A DNA stretch of 11,029 nucleotides from Nanobdellota archaeon (GCA_030691925.1 JAUYDG010000027.1:1-11029); one strand, 5' to 3'; positions 1 to 7,133 are shown, counted from the first letter of the stretch. Made by a program: numbers and translations. The notes: a model not told the origin generated them from the sequence alone.

Positions 1-198
1 CTCTTCCAGTTTTTTCATTATCGGCAGCAGTTTTTCTGCTTCGTCTACGCTTATCTTTTTCATATGCTGTTCGCAGTTTGTTAATCTCCGCCCAGTCAAG
101 TCTTCTTTCAGGATTTTCCAGTCTTCTAGTTTCTTGTTTACAGAGAACTCTAGCTCTTCTACAAGTTCTTCTATAGTTTTGTCTTTATCTGTTTTCAT
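1..198 (-). CDS. Hypothetical charged protein, N-terminal part (runs off window)
   Basis: An open frame of 66 codons starts at ATG 198 and continues past the left edge of the window, so the C-terminus is missing. The visible part is rich in Lys and Glu, with no hydrophobic segment and no signal peptide, and looks helical, possibly coiled coil (for example KTIEELVEELEF near residues 7-18 and EAEKLLPIMKKLEE at the end). It has a single Cys (about residue 43). The start is supported by a purine-rich GAGGACAAGG just before the ATG and by a TATA-like TTATAAA (232-238 read on the minus strand) about 37 bases upstream. I do not recognise a family. It diverges from the small membrane-protein gene at 295-471. 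Confidence 0.6.
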   Translation of the reverse strand, partial: MKTDKDKTIEELVEELEFSVNKKLEDWKILKEDLTGRRLTNCEQHMKKISVDEAEKLLPIMKKLEE

Positions 199-227
199 CC
201 TTGTCCTCAGGAATTTGGGGTTGTATC

Positions 228-242
228 AGGGTTTATAACCCT
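228..242. promoter_or_regulatory. Palindromic TATA element shared by two divergent genes
   Basis: AGGGTT-tat-AACCCT forms 6-base inverted arms around a TATA core, so it reads as TTTATAA on the plus strand and TTATAAA on the minus strand. It lies about 37 bases before the minus-strand ATG at 198 and about 60 bases before the plus-strand ATG at 295 (about 24 bases before the TTG at 259). This fits one symmetric core promoter serving both directions, or a TATA box overlapped by an operator. Promoter function is inferred from sequence and spacing only. Confidence 0.45.
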
Positions 243-294
243 TTCTGAGTGATAAAACTTGATAAACACTCACCTGAAGATTTTGAAGAATCTC

Positions 295-471
295 ATGATG
301 AAAGGATTTAAATCCTGGAATCTTTTAAAAGTGGGCATGGTAAAAAACAAGAATGATTCTGCGAAAGAGGACAAGGACTACTCCGGGATGTTCATCCCTG
401 CAGGGATAATGATAAGTATGGGCCTAGGATTCCTGTCTTTTGCGCTTATCAAAATGCTAAAGAGGTGCTAA
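295..471 (+). CDS. Small single-helix membrane protein, unknown function
   Basis: A short ORF of 58 codons if the ATG at 295 is used. The frame also extends to a TTG at 259, which would give 70 residues and would sit almost at the predicted transcription start. The N-terminal half is basic and polar (KNKNDSAKEDKD). The C-terminal half is one hydrophobic, Gly-rich segment (FIPAGIMISMGLGFLSFALI) ending in a short basic tail (KMLKRC), as expected for a single membrane helix with a short positively charged end. There is no signal-peptide cleavage site and no domain I recognise. Small proteins of this build, with an acidic/basic head and a Gly-rich C-terminal helix, are common in small archaeal genomes. 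A perfect 14-base palindrome lies at 303-316 near the start. Confidence 0.5.
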   Translation: MMKGFKSWNLLKVGMVKNKNDSAKEDKDYSGMFIPAGIMISMGLGFLSFALIKMLKRC

Positions 472-617
472 TAATGGATCTAAGCCCGAATTAGTAAGTG
501 ACATTAGTTCTTGGGCAAAATGGCTTCCTTGCTTTTACACTTGATTCGAGGGTATCTACACATTTCATGCCAACAGCATGCCCTACAATTTTAGTCGTCT
601 ACTAAATCAGGATAATA

Positions 618-625
618 TTTATAAA
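618..625 (+). promoter_or_regulatory. TATA box of the serpin gene
   Basis: TTTATAAA is preceded by an A/T-rich, BRE-like stretch and centred about 30 bases before ATG 651. The predicted transcript would start only a few bases before the ATG, and no Shine-Dalgarno motif is seen. The 472-617 stretch upstream holds no ORF I can support; its only visible structure is a weak hairpin, CATGC-caaca-GCATG, at about 567-581. Confidence 0.6.
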
Positions 626-650
626 CACCAATAATTTTTCTTTAATCCAC

Positions 651-1793
651 ATGAAAACCGCAAAAAAAATAAGCGCTCTTGAGAGCGTAGTATCCGCGAA
701 CAACAGCTTCGCACTAGATTTTTACAGAGAATGCGTGCAGAGTGAAGGAAACATATTCTTCTCGCCATACAGCATATCATCTGCACTGGCGATGACCTAC
801 GAAGGGGCTAAAGGCTCCACTGCCGAAGAGATGGAGAAGGTGCTGCACTTCCCGAAAAAAGCAGGCATGAGAAAAGGGTTCATGGGGCTCAATTCAGAAA
901 TAAACAAAGGAGAAAAGGATTACAAGCTGAGCACGGCAAACGCGCTCTGGGCACAGCACCACTACAAGAACCTCAAAGCATACAACAAGAACGTGGAAAT
1001 ATACTACAACCGCGAAGCGAGGAACATGGACTTCGCCAAAGACCCTGAAGGATCAAGAAACACGATGAACACCTGGGTGGAAGACCACACGAACAAGAAA
1101 ATAAAAGACCTCATACCGCAAGGTGTCATAGACGAAGCTACAAGGCTGGTCCTCACCAACGCGGTATACTTCTTCAGCAAATGGCTCAAGCCTTTCAGCA
1201 AAGACAGGACATACGACGCCGAATTCTTAACAACTACCGGCAAAGTCGATGCTAAGATGATGAGGTTCCCAGAAGAGCAGCACCTGAACTACGCGGAGAA
1301 GGACAACATCCAGATACTGGAGCTGCCTTACACCGGAGACGAAGTCTCGATGCTATTCCTGCTGCCCAAGCTGGGAGAGATGGGCAACCTAGAGAAGATA
1401 CTAAGCGTGGAAAAGATTAATGAATGGAGGCAGATCCTGGCCAAGGAAAGCGTGCAGGCATACATCCCGAAGTTCAAGTTCACAGCAAAATACTCCATGG
1501 CAGGCACCCTGTCCAATATGGGCATGCCCACAGCATTCTCAGGAGCCGCAGACTTCTCAGGGATGACAGGCAAGAAAGACCTGCAGATAAGCCAGGTGAT
1601 ACACCAGGCATTCATCGACGTGAACGAGGAAAGCACGGAAGCCGCAGGAGCCACAGCTGTAATAATCAGGTGCACAAGCGCGATGGAACCTCAGTACAAG
1701 ACATTCATGGCAGACCACCCGTTCCTGTTCCTGATACAACAGCGCAAGACAGGAAACATACTGTTCCAAGGCAGGATGTCAAACCCGTCCTGA
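651..1793 (+). CDS. Serpin-family serine protease inhibitor
   Basis: A full-length serpin of 380 residues, the usual size of the core fold. The N-terminus enters helix A directly and lacks a signal peptide, so the protein is probably cytosolic. Family marks are NIFFSPYSISSALAMTYEGA (34-53), LVLTNAVYFFSKW (166-178) and the C-terminal signature with ADHPFLFLI (354-362) and GRMSNP (374-379). The reactive-loop hinge EESTEAAGATA (326-336) has small residues at P12-P9 and Thr at P14, the pattern of inhibitory serpins; P15 is Ser rather than the usual Gly. Lining the loop up with alpha-1-antichymotrypsin, which has the same spacing to the conserved Pro-Phe, puts P1-P1' at Thr342-Ser343 with Cys341 at P2. 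That would suggest a protease preferring small residues; this is inference. The TGA stop directly follows the conserved C-terminus. Codons end mostly in C or G, unlike the helicase body downstream. Confidence 0.95.
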   Translation: MKTAKKISALESVVSANNSFALDFYRECVQSEGNIFFSPYSISSALAMTYEGAKGSTAEEMEKVLHFPKKAGMRKGFMGLNSEINKGEKDYKLSTANALWAQHHYKNLKAYNKNVEIYYNREARNMDFAKDPEGSRNTMNTWVEDHTNKKIKDLIPQGVIDEATRLVLTNAVYFFSKWLKPFSKDRTYDAEFLTTTGKVDAKMMRFPEEQHLNYAEKDNIQILELPYTGDEVSMLFLLPKLGEMGNLEKILSVEKINEWRQILAKESVQAYIPKFKFTAKYSMAGTLSNMGMPTAFSGAADFSGMTGKKDLQISQVIHQAFIDVNEESTEAAGATAVIIRCTSAMEPQYKTFMADHPFLFLIQQRKTGNILFQGRMSNPS

Positions 1794-1799
1794 AAATAT

Positions 1800-1812
1800 T
1801 TCTTTTTTTTAT
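1800..1812 (+). terminator. T-rich transcription terminator after the serpin gene
   Basis: A tract with eight consecutive T (1803-1810) starts about ten bases after the serpin stop codon. Archaeal RNA polymerase commonly terminates at such U-rich tracts without a hairpin. No stem-loop is seen before it. Confidence 0.45.
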
Positions 1813-1884
1813 ATTTAATAAGATAACGCGCCAACCTCATAGCAAAAGCATTAAGGACATTTCTAGGCGGTAAGCACCACGCAA

Positions 1885-1907
1885 GGCTTTATAAACAGCG
1901 GAAAGCC
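1885..1907 (+). promoter_or_regulatory. lhr promoter: TATA box within an inverted repeat
   Basis: TTTATAAA at 1888-1895 is centred about 33 bases before ATG 1924, giving a nearly leaderless transcript. GGCTTT (1885-1890) and AAAGCC (1902-1907) form an inverted repeat that overlaps the TATA box, so a bound regulator could block it. The TATA call rests on sequence and spacing; the operator idea is inference. Confidence 0.5.
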
Positions 1908-1923
1908 GCATTCCTAAACATCG

Positions 1924-4521
1924 ATGGTGACATACAAGCATGAGCCGGACAGGGAAGAAGACCTGAAAGAGCTGCTCCACCCTATAGTCAAGAAATGGTT
2001 CTTCACCAAGTTCAAGGAGTTTTGTCTTCCCCAGCTTTATGGCGTGATGGATATTCATAAATGAAATAACATTCTGGTTTCCGCTCCTACTGGCGCTACT
2101 AAGACATTGACCGGTTTCTTGTCAATTCTCAATGAGCTAATCGATTCTGCAGAAAAAGGGGTATTGAAAGATAAGGTTTATTGTGTCTACATTTCTCCTC
2201 TTAAGGCGCTCTCGAATGATATCAGCTATAATTTGATAACCCCTCTGAGTGAGATGGAGGAAATTGCTGATAAAGAGTTCGGTATTAGGATAGCTGTAAG
2301 GACAGGTGACACTACTCAGTCTGAGAAGTCGAAGATGCTGAAGAGGCCTCCGCATATTCTCATTATCACTCCAGAGTCTTTGGCGATCCTGTTGAGCTCT
2401 CCGAGGTTTACAGAGCATTTGGCTGGCGTTGATTGGTGCATAGTCGACGAGATTCACGCTCTGGCGGAGAACAAGCGCGGCGTCCATCTTTCATTGTCTT
2501 TGGAGAGGCTTGCCAAGCTTTCTTCTTACATGACTAGGGTTGGTTTGTCTGCCACGATAAATCCTTTAGAAGATGTAGCAAGGTTTTTGGTCGGTTACGA
2601 GAATGGCAAGGAAAGGCCTTGTAAGATTGTTGATGTCCAGTTTATCAAGAAGCTTGATTTGAAGGTTTTGTCGCCTGTAAATGATCTGATTAATGTTACT
2701 CACAAGCAGATGCATCATAGGATGTACGAGTTATTGGATGAGCTGATTCAGCAGCACAAGACTACTTTGATTTTTACTAATACGCGTAGCGCTACTGAAA
2801 GGGTTGTGCATCATTTGAAGGAAAAGTTTCCCAAGAATTATTCTGAGAACATTGGCGCTCATCACGGATCTTTGTCCAAGGAATTAAGGCTGGAGTTGGA
2901 GCAGAGGATGAGGGAGGGCAAGCTTAAGGTTGTCGTCAGCTCTACATCGTTAGAGTTAGGCATTGACATAGGTTATATCGATTTGGTCATTCTTCTTAGC
3001 AGCCCTAAGTCTGTTGCTCGTGCGCTACAGAGAACTGGACGATCAGGCCACAGGTTGCATGATACTACAAAGGGAAGGCTTGTCGTCATGGACAGGGATG
3101 ACTTGGTGGAGTGTTCTTTGATATTGAAGCATGCTTTGGAAAAAAAGATTGATAATATCCATATTCCAACTAATTGTTTGGATGTTTTGGCGCAGCAGAT
3201 TTATGGCATTGCTGTGTTTGAGCCTATGCAAGTTGATGACTTGTATAAGCTTGTAAAGAACAGTTACTGCTACAAGGATCTTAAGAGGCAGGATTTTATC
3301 GAAGTGATAGAATACTTGGCTGGTTTGTTCACTTCTCTGGAAGACCGCCACGTCTATGCTAAGATATGGTATGATGAGGCTACTGGTATGCTCGGCAGAA
3401 AAGGCAAGATGGCTAGGGTTCTTTACATGACTAATATCGGCACTATTCCTGATGAGACTTTTGTTAAGGTTAAGATAGGTGATACTGCTATCGGCAATAT
3501 TGATGAAGGCTTCTTGGAGAGGCTTAAGAGGGGAGATATTTTCGTCTTAGGCGGTCAGGTTTATGAGTTTTTGTTCAGCCGTGGCATGGTTGCTCAGGTG
3601 AGGGCTTCGCCTAGCAGGCCTCCGACTATTCCTTCCTGGTATTCTGACATGCTGCCTTTGAGCTTTGACTTGGCTATGGGCATCCAGAGGTTCAGGAAGC
3701 TGATAAGCCAGAAATTCGAGAATAAGAGGAGCAAAAGGGAGGTTATGGGTTTTATTAACGAGTACTTGTATGTTGACGGGCAGGCTGCAGAGGCTGTGTA
3801 CAACTATTGCAAGGACCAGCATGATTACATCGGTATCCCTCATGAGGGCAGGATAATCATAGAGAATTACATGGATGAGGATAACAAAAAGATTACGGTC
3901 TTCCATACCTTATATGGTCGGAGGGTTAATGATGTCTTGTCCAGGGCTGTTGCGTTAGCGATTTCCAGGAGCCAGCATCGTGACGTCCAGGTTGGTATAA
4001 CGGATAATGGCTTTTACCTCAGCTGTGATAAGACTGTTCAGCCTTTGACTGCTTTCAAGCTTTTGAAGTCCAAGGAGCTTAGGGATGTTATGAAGCTGGC
4101 CGTAGAAAGGTCTGAAGTGTTGAAAAGGAGATTTAGGCATTGCGCTACTAGGGCATTGATGATATTAAGGGTGTACAAGGGTCATAAGAGAAGGGTTGGC
4201 AGGCAGCAGGTTAGCTCTATGCTTTTGCTCAATGCTGTAAGGAGGATTTCCGAGGATTTCTCAATACTCAAGGAAGCTCGGAGAGAAGTTCTTGAAGACC
4301 TGATGGATATCGATAGCGCTGTCAAGGTTTTGGAGATGGTTGAGGAAGGCAAGGTAAAGGTTGAGGAGGTCGAGACAAAGATTCCAAGCCCTTTCGCCTT
4401 GAACTTGGTTGTTGAAGGCAGTGCGGATGTTGTTAAGGCTGATTCTAAGCAGGAGTTCTTGAAGAGGATGCATGATCTGCTGCAGGCTAAGCTTGCTTTA
4501 AAAAAAGGCAAAGAGAATTAG
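1924..4521 (+). CDS. lhr: Lhr-type superfamily 2 DNA helicase, interrupted by an in-frame TGA (codon 47)
   Basis: The frame from ATG 1924 to TAG 4521 has 865 codons, a normal length for archaeal Lhr, with one internal stop at codon 47. Homology continues in the same frame on both sides: residues 1-46 match the family N-terminus and Q-motif region, and residue 48 onward enters the nucleotide site. Lhr proteins are ATP-dependent 3'-5' helicases of DNA repair. Motifs in order (865-codon numbering) are a Walker A-like APTGATKT (54-61), YISPLKAL (89-96), TPES (149-152), DEIH (175-178), SAT (209-211), IFTNTRS (283-289), the motif V stretch around 337-350 with LELGIDIG, and QRTGRSGH (369-376). The winged-helix and Lhr-specific C-terminal part follows, ending with SPFALNLVVEG. 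Walker A has Thr where GxGKT needs the second Gly. Starts after the stop, such as TTG 2107, would omit the nucleotide-binding loop. Either the gene is newly inactivated, the stop is read through, or the base is a sequence error; codons 48-865 are otherwise undamaged. Confidence 0.88.
2062..2064 (+). other. In-frame TGA within lhr at a glycine position
   Basis: The codon lies between HK and NNILVSAPTG. Lhr and related helicases normally have Gly here (pattern H-x-G-x-N-V/I-L), so one change, GGA to TGA, would explain it. TGA also ends the serpin, tnpB and asparagine-synthase-like genes in this window, which argues against a genome-wide reassignment. Confidence 0.8.
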
Positions 4522-5450
4522 ATAATATCTTTTGCGACAAACCATACGTTGTGCCAGGATTCTGCGAACCTTCTCATTGTGTATGGGTACCATTCTTCGC
4601 CGTAGGCGGTGTAGACCCTTAGGTTGTAGCCTTCGTCTACTAGCTTTTGCTGGAGTTCTCTTTTGACGCCGTAGAGCATCTGGAACTCAAACTTTTCCGG
4701 GCTTATCTTTTCGGCTTTTGCGAATTCTTTGATGTGGTTTATCATCTTCTCGTCATGTGTTGCGAAGCCATGATACAGTCCGCTTGAAAGCATTTTCTCG
4801 CTTAGTTTTACAAAACTTTTATCGACATCTTTCTTTTTTGGGAAGGCTACGTTTGAAGGCTCCTTGTACGCTCCTTTGCAAAGCCTGAACTCAGTGCATA
4901 TCTTGAGTAAATCGTTAACATCATCTTCTGTCCTGTAGAGGTATGACTGGACTACTAAGCCTACATTGTCGTAGTCTTTTTTCAGCCTTTTGAAAATGTC
5001 TATTGTTCTTTGGGTGTGTGGAGAGCCTTCCATGTCTATTCTTATAAAATTATTAAAAATCTTGGCTGTTCTTACTATTCCTGCGACGTTCTCGTAGCAT
5101 AATTCCTGGTCTATGTCCAGCCCCATCTGTGTCAGTTTCAGCGAAGCATTGGAATTCAGATAATTCATGTGTATGCCTATTATTATTTTATAGTACTCTG
5201 CAGCGAAGTTTTTTGCAGCTTCTGCATTAGTGACATCTTCTCCTAAGTGATCTAGTGCTACTAGTCTGCCTTCCAAGTTGAGGTTTTCAGCAGCTTTTAG
5301 TGCATCGTTTAAGGTTTCTCCGGCTATCCATCGTCTGGAGATTTTTTTTGCATATTTGTTGGTCATTACGAAATGCTTAACCTTTTCCTGCTTTGATAAG
5401 TATAAGAAAAGCTTCTTGTTCACCGGGTTTATGATATCATCGATTATCAT
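4518..5450 (-). CDS. Proline dehydrogenase (flavin-dependent)
   Basis: This 310-residue protein matches the monofunctional PutA/PRODH TIM barrel, which oxidises proline to 1-pyrroline-5-carboxylate using FAD. Visible motifs are LDHLGE (66-71), LKLTQMGLD (104-112), IDMEG (138-142), QSYLYRT (168-174), CKGAYKEP with the conserved Lys (191-198), ATHD (230-233), FQMLYG (256-261) and the end motif with Y290, R293 and R294 (Y-x-x-R-R), which binds substrate carboxylate in this family. The start at ATG 5450 fits because the helical segment before WIAGETL is usual in homologues; the next Met is at residue 29. The gene is convergent with lhr and their stop codons overlap by 4 bases (4518-4521). No clear TATA box is seen at the normal distance. 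The next enzyme of the pathway, P5C dehydrogenase, is not in the window, so the fate of the product is unknown. Confidence 0.93.
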   Translation of the reverse strand: MIIDDIINPVNKKLFLYLSKQEKVKHFVMTNKYAKKISRRWIAGETLNDALKAAENLNLEGRLVALDHLGEDVTNAEAAKNFAAEYYKIIIGIHMNYLNSNASLKLTQMGLDIDQELCYENVAGIVRTAKIFNNFIRIDMEGSPHTQRTIDIFKRLKKDYDNVGLVVQSYLYRTEDDVNDLLKICTEFRLCKGAYKEPSNVAFPKKKDVDKSFVKLSEKMLSSGLYHGFATHDEKMINHIKEFAKAEKISPEKFEFQMLYGVKRELQQKLVDEGYNLRVYTAYGEEWYPYTMRRFAESWHNVWFVAKDII

Positions 5451-5790
5451 CGTCGTATCGAAGGATTATTGTGTTCGAATATCCCGCAGCTTGTTATGGG
5501 GATGGAGATGGTTTTTATGGTATTTTTTTGGGGTTTTAAACTTTTCGGAAAGATTTTTGTTTTCTTAGCATAAGTGCTTGGCCTATACGAAACGAAAACT
5601 ATAGGCTAAAAGAGAAACAGAGGTAACGGGCGACGACTAATAAACACGCCACTTTTTATTAAGATTCGCACAAAACTTTGAAAGCTTTTCCGGATTTTAG
5701 AAGTGAAACAACCGGACATCGGAGAGAAAATTCGTTTAAGCTTATATCCTCAAAACTTTAAGCCTATAGCCTTATCCGAAAATTCTTCAC
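5451..5790. other. Gene-free stretch between proline dehydrogenase and the TnpB element
   Basis: I see no supportable gene here. It holds a T-rich tract (5511-5570), a perfect inverted repeat GCCTATA/TATAGGC with a 12-base loop (5581-5587 and 5600-5606), and a further copy of GCCTATA at 5762-5768. The proline dehydrogenase promoter must lie at its left end but is not obvious. Part of the right end may belong to the insertion element, since its left boundary is uncertain. Confidence 0.5.
5581..5606. repeat. Inverted repeat GCCTATA / TATAGGC
   Basis: Seven-base perfect arms (5581-5587 and 5600-5606) flank a 12-base A-rich loop. The GCCTATA word recurs at 5762-5768. It might be a regulator site, an RNA hairpin or part of an older insertion end. 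I cannot assign it. Confidence 0.35.
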
Positions 5791-5803
5791 AGGGTACTGG
5801 ACA

Positions 5804-5822
5804 ACGCGACAAGTGTGCGCGT
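5804..5822 (+). repeat. Likely left-end hairpin of the IS element
   Basis: ACGCGAC pairs with GTgCGCGT (one bulged base) around a 4-base AAGT loop. It lies directly before the tnpB TATA box and 14 bases from the proposed left boundary. Subterminal bulged hairpins of this kind are recognised by TnpA in IS200/IS605 elements. The assignment is by position and shape. Confidence 0.45.
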
Positions 5823-5826
5823 GAGG

Positions 5827-5834
5827 TTTATAAA
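5827..5834 (+). promoter_or_regulatory. TATA box of tnpB
   Basis: TTTATAAA is centred about 26 bases before ATG 5856. This places the transcript start at about the ATG and decides the start codon against the GTG at 5703, which lies upstream of the promoter. Confidence 0.6.
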
Positions 5835-5855
5835 GAGAAAAGAATTTTTTATGAT

Positions 5856-7055
5856 ATGATGAAAAAGTTAGTGGCTCGTACTTACAAGTTTAGGATTTTT
5901 CCTTCTAGGTCTGTTGCTAGGAAGTTGGAGAAAACTGTCGGTGCTTGTAGATTCCTTTATAATTCTGAACTTGAATATGAGGAACAATTGTTTTTTTCTG
6001 AGGGGAGGTTTGTTAGTAGGGATGAGCTTAATCTTTTGGTTCCTGATTGGAAAAGTCTTAATTCGGATTTGAAGGAGGTTCATTCTCAGGTTTTGCAGAA
6101 TGTTAGTGACCGGTTGGTTAAGTCTTTTGAAGGCTTTTTCAGAAGAATTAAGTCTGGCGAAAAAGCTGGTTTTCCAAGATTCAAGTCTAAAGAGAGATAT
6201 GATAGCTTTACTTTTCCTCAGTCTGGTTTCAAGCTTGAGAAGGGTAGATTAAGATTGTCGAAGATTGGTATGATGGGCATTAAGCAGCATAGGAAGATGG
6301 AAGGTAAGGTTAAGACTTTGACGATTAAGAAGGCTTCTACAGGTAAGTGGTTTGCTAATTTTTCAGTTATGAAGGAAATCGAAGTAAAACAGAAAAAACC
6401 GGATAAGTGTGTTGGTATCGATGTGGGTCTTGAAAGTTTTTACGCTGACAGCGAAGGCAACAAAATTGACAATCCTAGATGGTTGAGAAAGTCTGAAGGG
6501 AGATTAAAACTTTTACAGAAGCAACATTCTAGGAAGAAAAAAGGAAGCAGTAACAGAAGAAAATCAAGATTAAGAATAGCTAAGTTGCATGAGAAGGTTG
6601 TTAATCAGAGGAATGATTTTTTGCATAAGCAGTCGAGAAAGTTGGCTGATAGTTGTTCTTTGATTGCCGTTGAAAAATTGTCTATCAATAAAATGGTTAA
6701 GAATCGTTACTTGGCAAAATCTATTAGTGATGCTAGCTGGCGAAGGTTTCTACAGCTTTTGTCCTACGAAGTGGAGGAAACTGGTGGACGAATCGTAGAG
6801 GTCGACGCTAGAGGAACATCACAACGCTGCATTTGCGGGAACAGAGTTGAGAAGTCGTTGGCAGTAAGAACTCATAAATGTAAGGAATGTGGTCGTGTAC
6901 TGGACAGGGATGTGATGTCAGCAATCCTGATCAAAGCATCAGCTTTGAAAGAATTAAAAAATACCGCAGGGACCGCGGGAATCAACGCTTGCGAAGATGT
7001 TCCGCTAGGAACGTCTATGAAACAAGAATATACTGGCAACGCTCAAAAAACTTGA
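5856..7055 (+). CDS. tnpB: TnpB RNA-guided nuclease of an IS200/IS605 element
   Basis: A protein of 399 residues from ATG 5856 (398 if the adjacent ATG 5859 is used), the usual TnpB size. TnpB is an omega-RNA-guided DNA nuclease that cuts targets next to a short TAM and helps the element persist; it is the ancestor of Cas12. Numbering from ATG 5856: the N-terminal helix-turn region has YKFRIFPS (10-17), RuvC-I is GIDVGLESFY with Asp189, RuvC-II is AVEKLS with Glu273, and the zinc ribbon has Cys325, Cys327, Cys342 and Cys345. RuvC-III follows in LDRDVM with Asp352. All three acidic residues are present, so it is probably catalytically competent. The first Cys pair is spaced C-x-C, a variant I recall from other archaeal TnpBs. 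The frame is open back to GTG 5703, but that region lies before the TATA box and covers the left end. The C-terminal codons overlap the predicted omega-RNA. Confidence 0.93.
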   Translation: MMKKLVARTYKFRIFPSRSVARKLEKTVGACRFLYNSELEYEEQLFFSEGRFVSRDELNLLVPDWKSLNSDLKEVHSQVLQNVSDRLVKSFEGFFRRIKSGEKAGFPRFKSKERYDSFTFPQSGFKLEKGRLRLSKIGMMGIKQHRKMEGKVKTLTIKKASTGKWFANFSVMKEIEVKQKKPDKCVGIDVGLESFYADSEGNKIDNPRWLRKSEGRLKLLQKQHSRKKKGSSNRRKSRLRIAKLHEKVVNQRNDFLHKQSRKLADSCSLIAVEKLSINKMVKNRYLAKSISDASWRRFLQLLSYEVEETGGRIVEVDARGTSQRCICGNRVEKSLAVRTHKCKECGRVLDRDVMSAILIKASALKELKNTAGTAGINACEDVPLGTSMKQEYTGNAQKT

Positions 7056-7111
7056 GCTATGCTATGCCCCATCCACTTACGGTGGGGAGGTTCACTGTAA
7101 TATTTATAAAC
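6960..7111 (+). ncRNA. Predicted omega-RNA (reRNA) with guide
   Basis: In IS200/IS605 elements the guide RNA of TnpB comes from the 3' part of tnpB plus the right end, and the guide is the flanking DNA. Here this stretch holds three stems: CCGC/GCGG (6964-6978), a perfect GCTCAA/TTGAGC hairpin (7041-7057) that includes the tnpB stop codon, and the right-end bulged hairpin (7067-7087). The scaffold should end at 7095, and the guide would begin with TGTAATATTTATAAAC (7096-7111). The 5' end is not determined. The call rests on family knowledge and visible stems. Confidence 0.5.
7103..7110 (+). promoter_or_regulatory. TATA box of the phosphoesterase gene, next to the IS right end
   Basis: TTTATAAA is centred about 28 bases before ATG 7134. 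It begins only 8 bases after the proposed right end of the IS element, so the element sits just upstream of, and perhaps within, the BRE region of this promoter. Confidence 0.6.
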
Positions 7112-7133
7112 CTTTTTCGTTTATTACTACTTC

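Larger units (their letters stand above)
5791..7095 (+). mobile_element. IS200/IS605-family insertion element, TnpB-only (IS1341-like)
   Basis: The element contains tnpB but no Y1 transposase (tnpA), as in the IS1341 group, so it would need a TnpA supplied from elsewhere to move. The right end is well supported: after tnpB comes a bulged hairpin CCCCAtCC-acttac-GGTGGGG (7067-7087), then AGGTTCAC ending at 7095, a typical right-end layout. The left end is less certain. A hairpin ACGCGAC-AAGT-GTgCGCGT (5804-5822) just before the tnpB TATA box resembles a left-end hairpin. A TTCAC at 5786-5790 matches the TTCAC of the right end, so I place the boundary after 5790. Elements of this family make no target duplication, which fits the absence of flanking repeats. 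Confidence 0.6.

Noticed and set aside
1424..1873. 149-codon plus-strand ORF overlapping the serpin gene in another frame
   Set aside because: Low-complexity translation rich in Arg, His and Ser, fully explained by the serpin coding frame and its C-ending codons.
2062..2064. TGA read as glycine (as in some candidate-phylum bacteria) or as selenocysteine
   Set aside because: TGA ends the serpin, tnpB and asparagine-synthase-like genes at the expected C-termini. The position is a Gly and not a Cys/Sec site, and the gene set is archaeal.
5496..5573. 25-residue hydrophobic plus-strand ORF (starts MGMEMVF), a possible tiny membrane peptide or toxin
   Set aside because: T-rich DNA readily gives such frames. 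No TATA box or ribosome site at the right distance and no antitoxin-like partner.
5703..5855. Upstream extension of the tnpB frame to GTG 5703
   Set aside because: It lies before the tnpB TATA box (5827-5834) and runs through the likely IS left end. TnpB homology begins just after ATG 5856/5859.
6828..6891. Unusual C-x-C spacing in the TnpB zinc ribbon as a sign of decay
   Set aside because: I recall the TSQ-x-C-x-CG variant from other archaeal TnpB proteins, and the rest of the ribbon and catalytic residues are intact.
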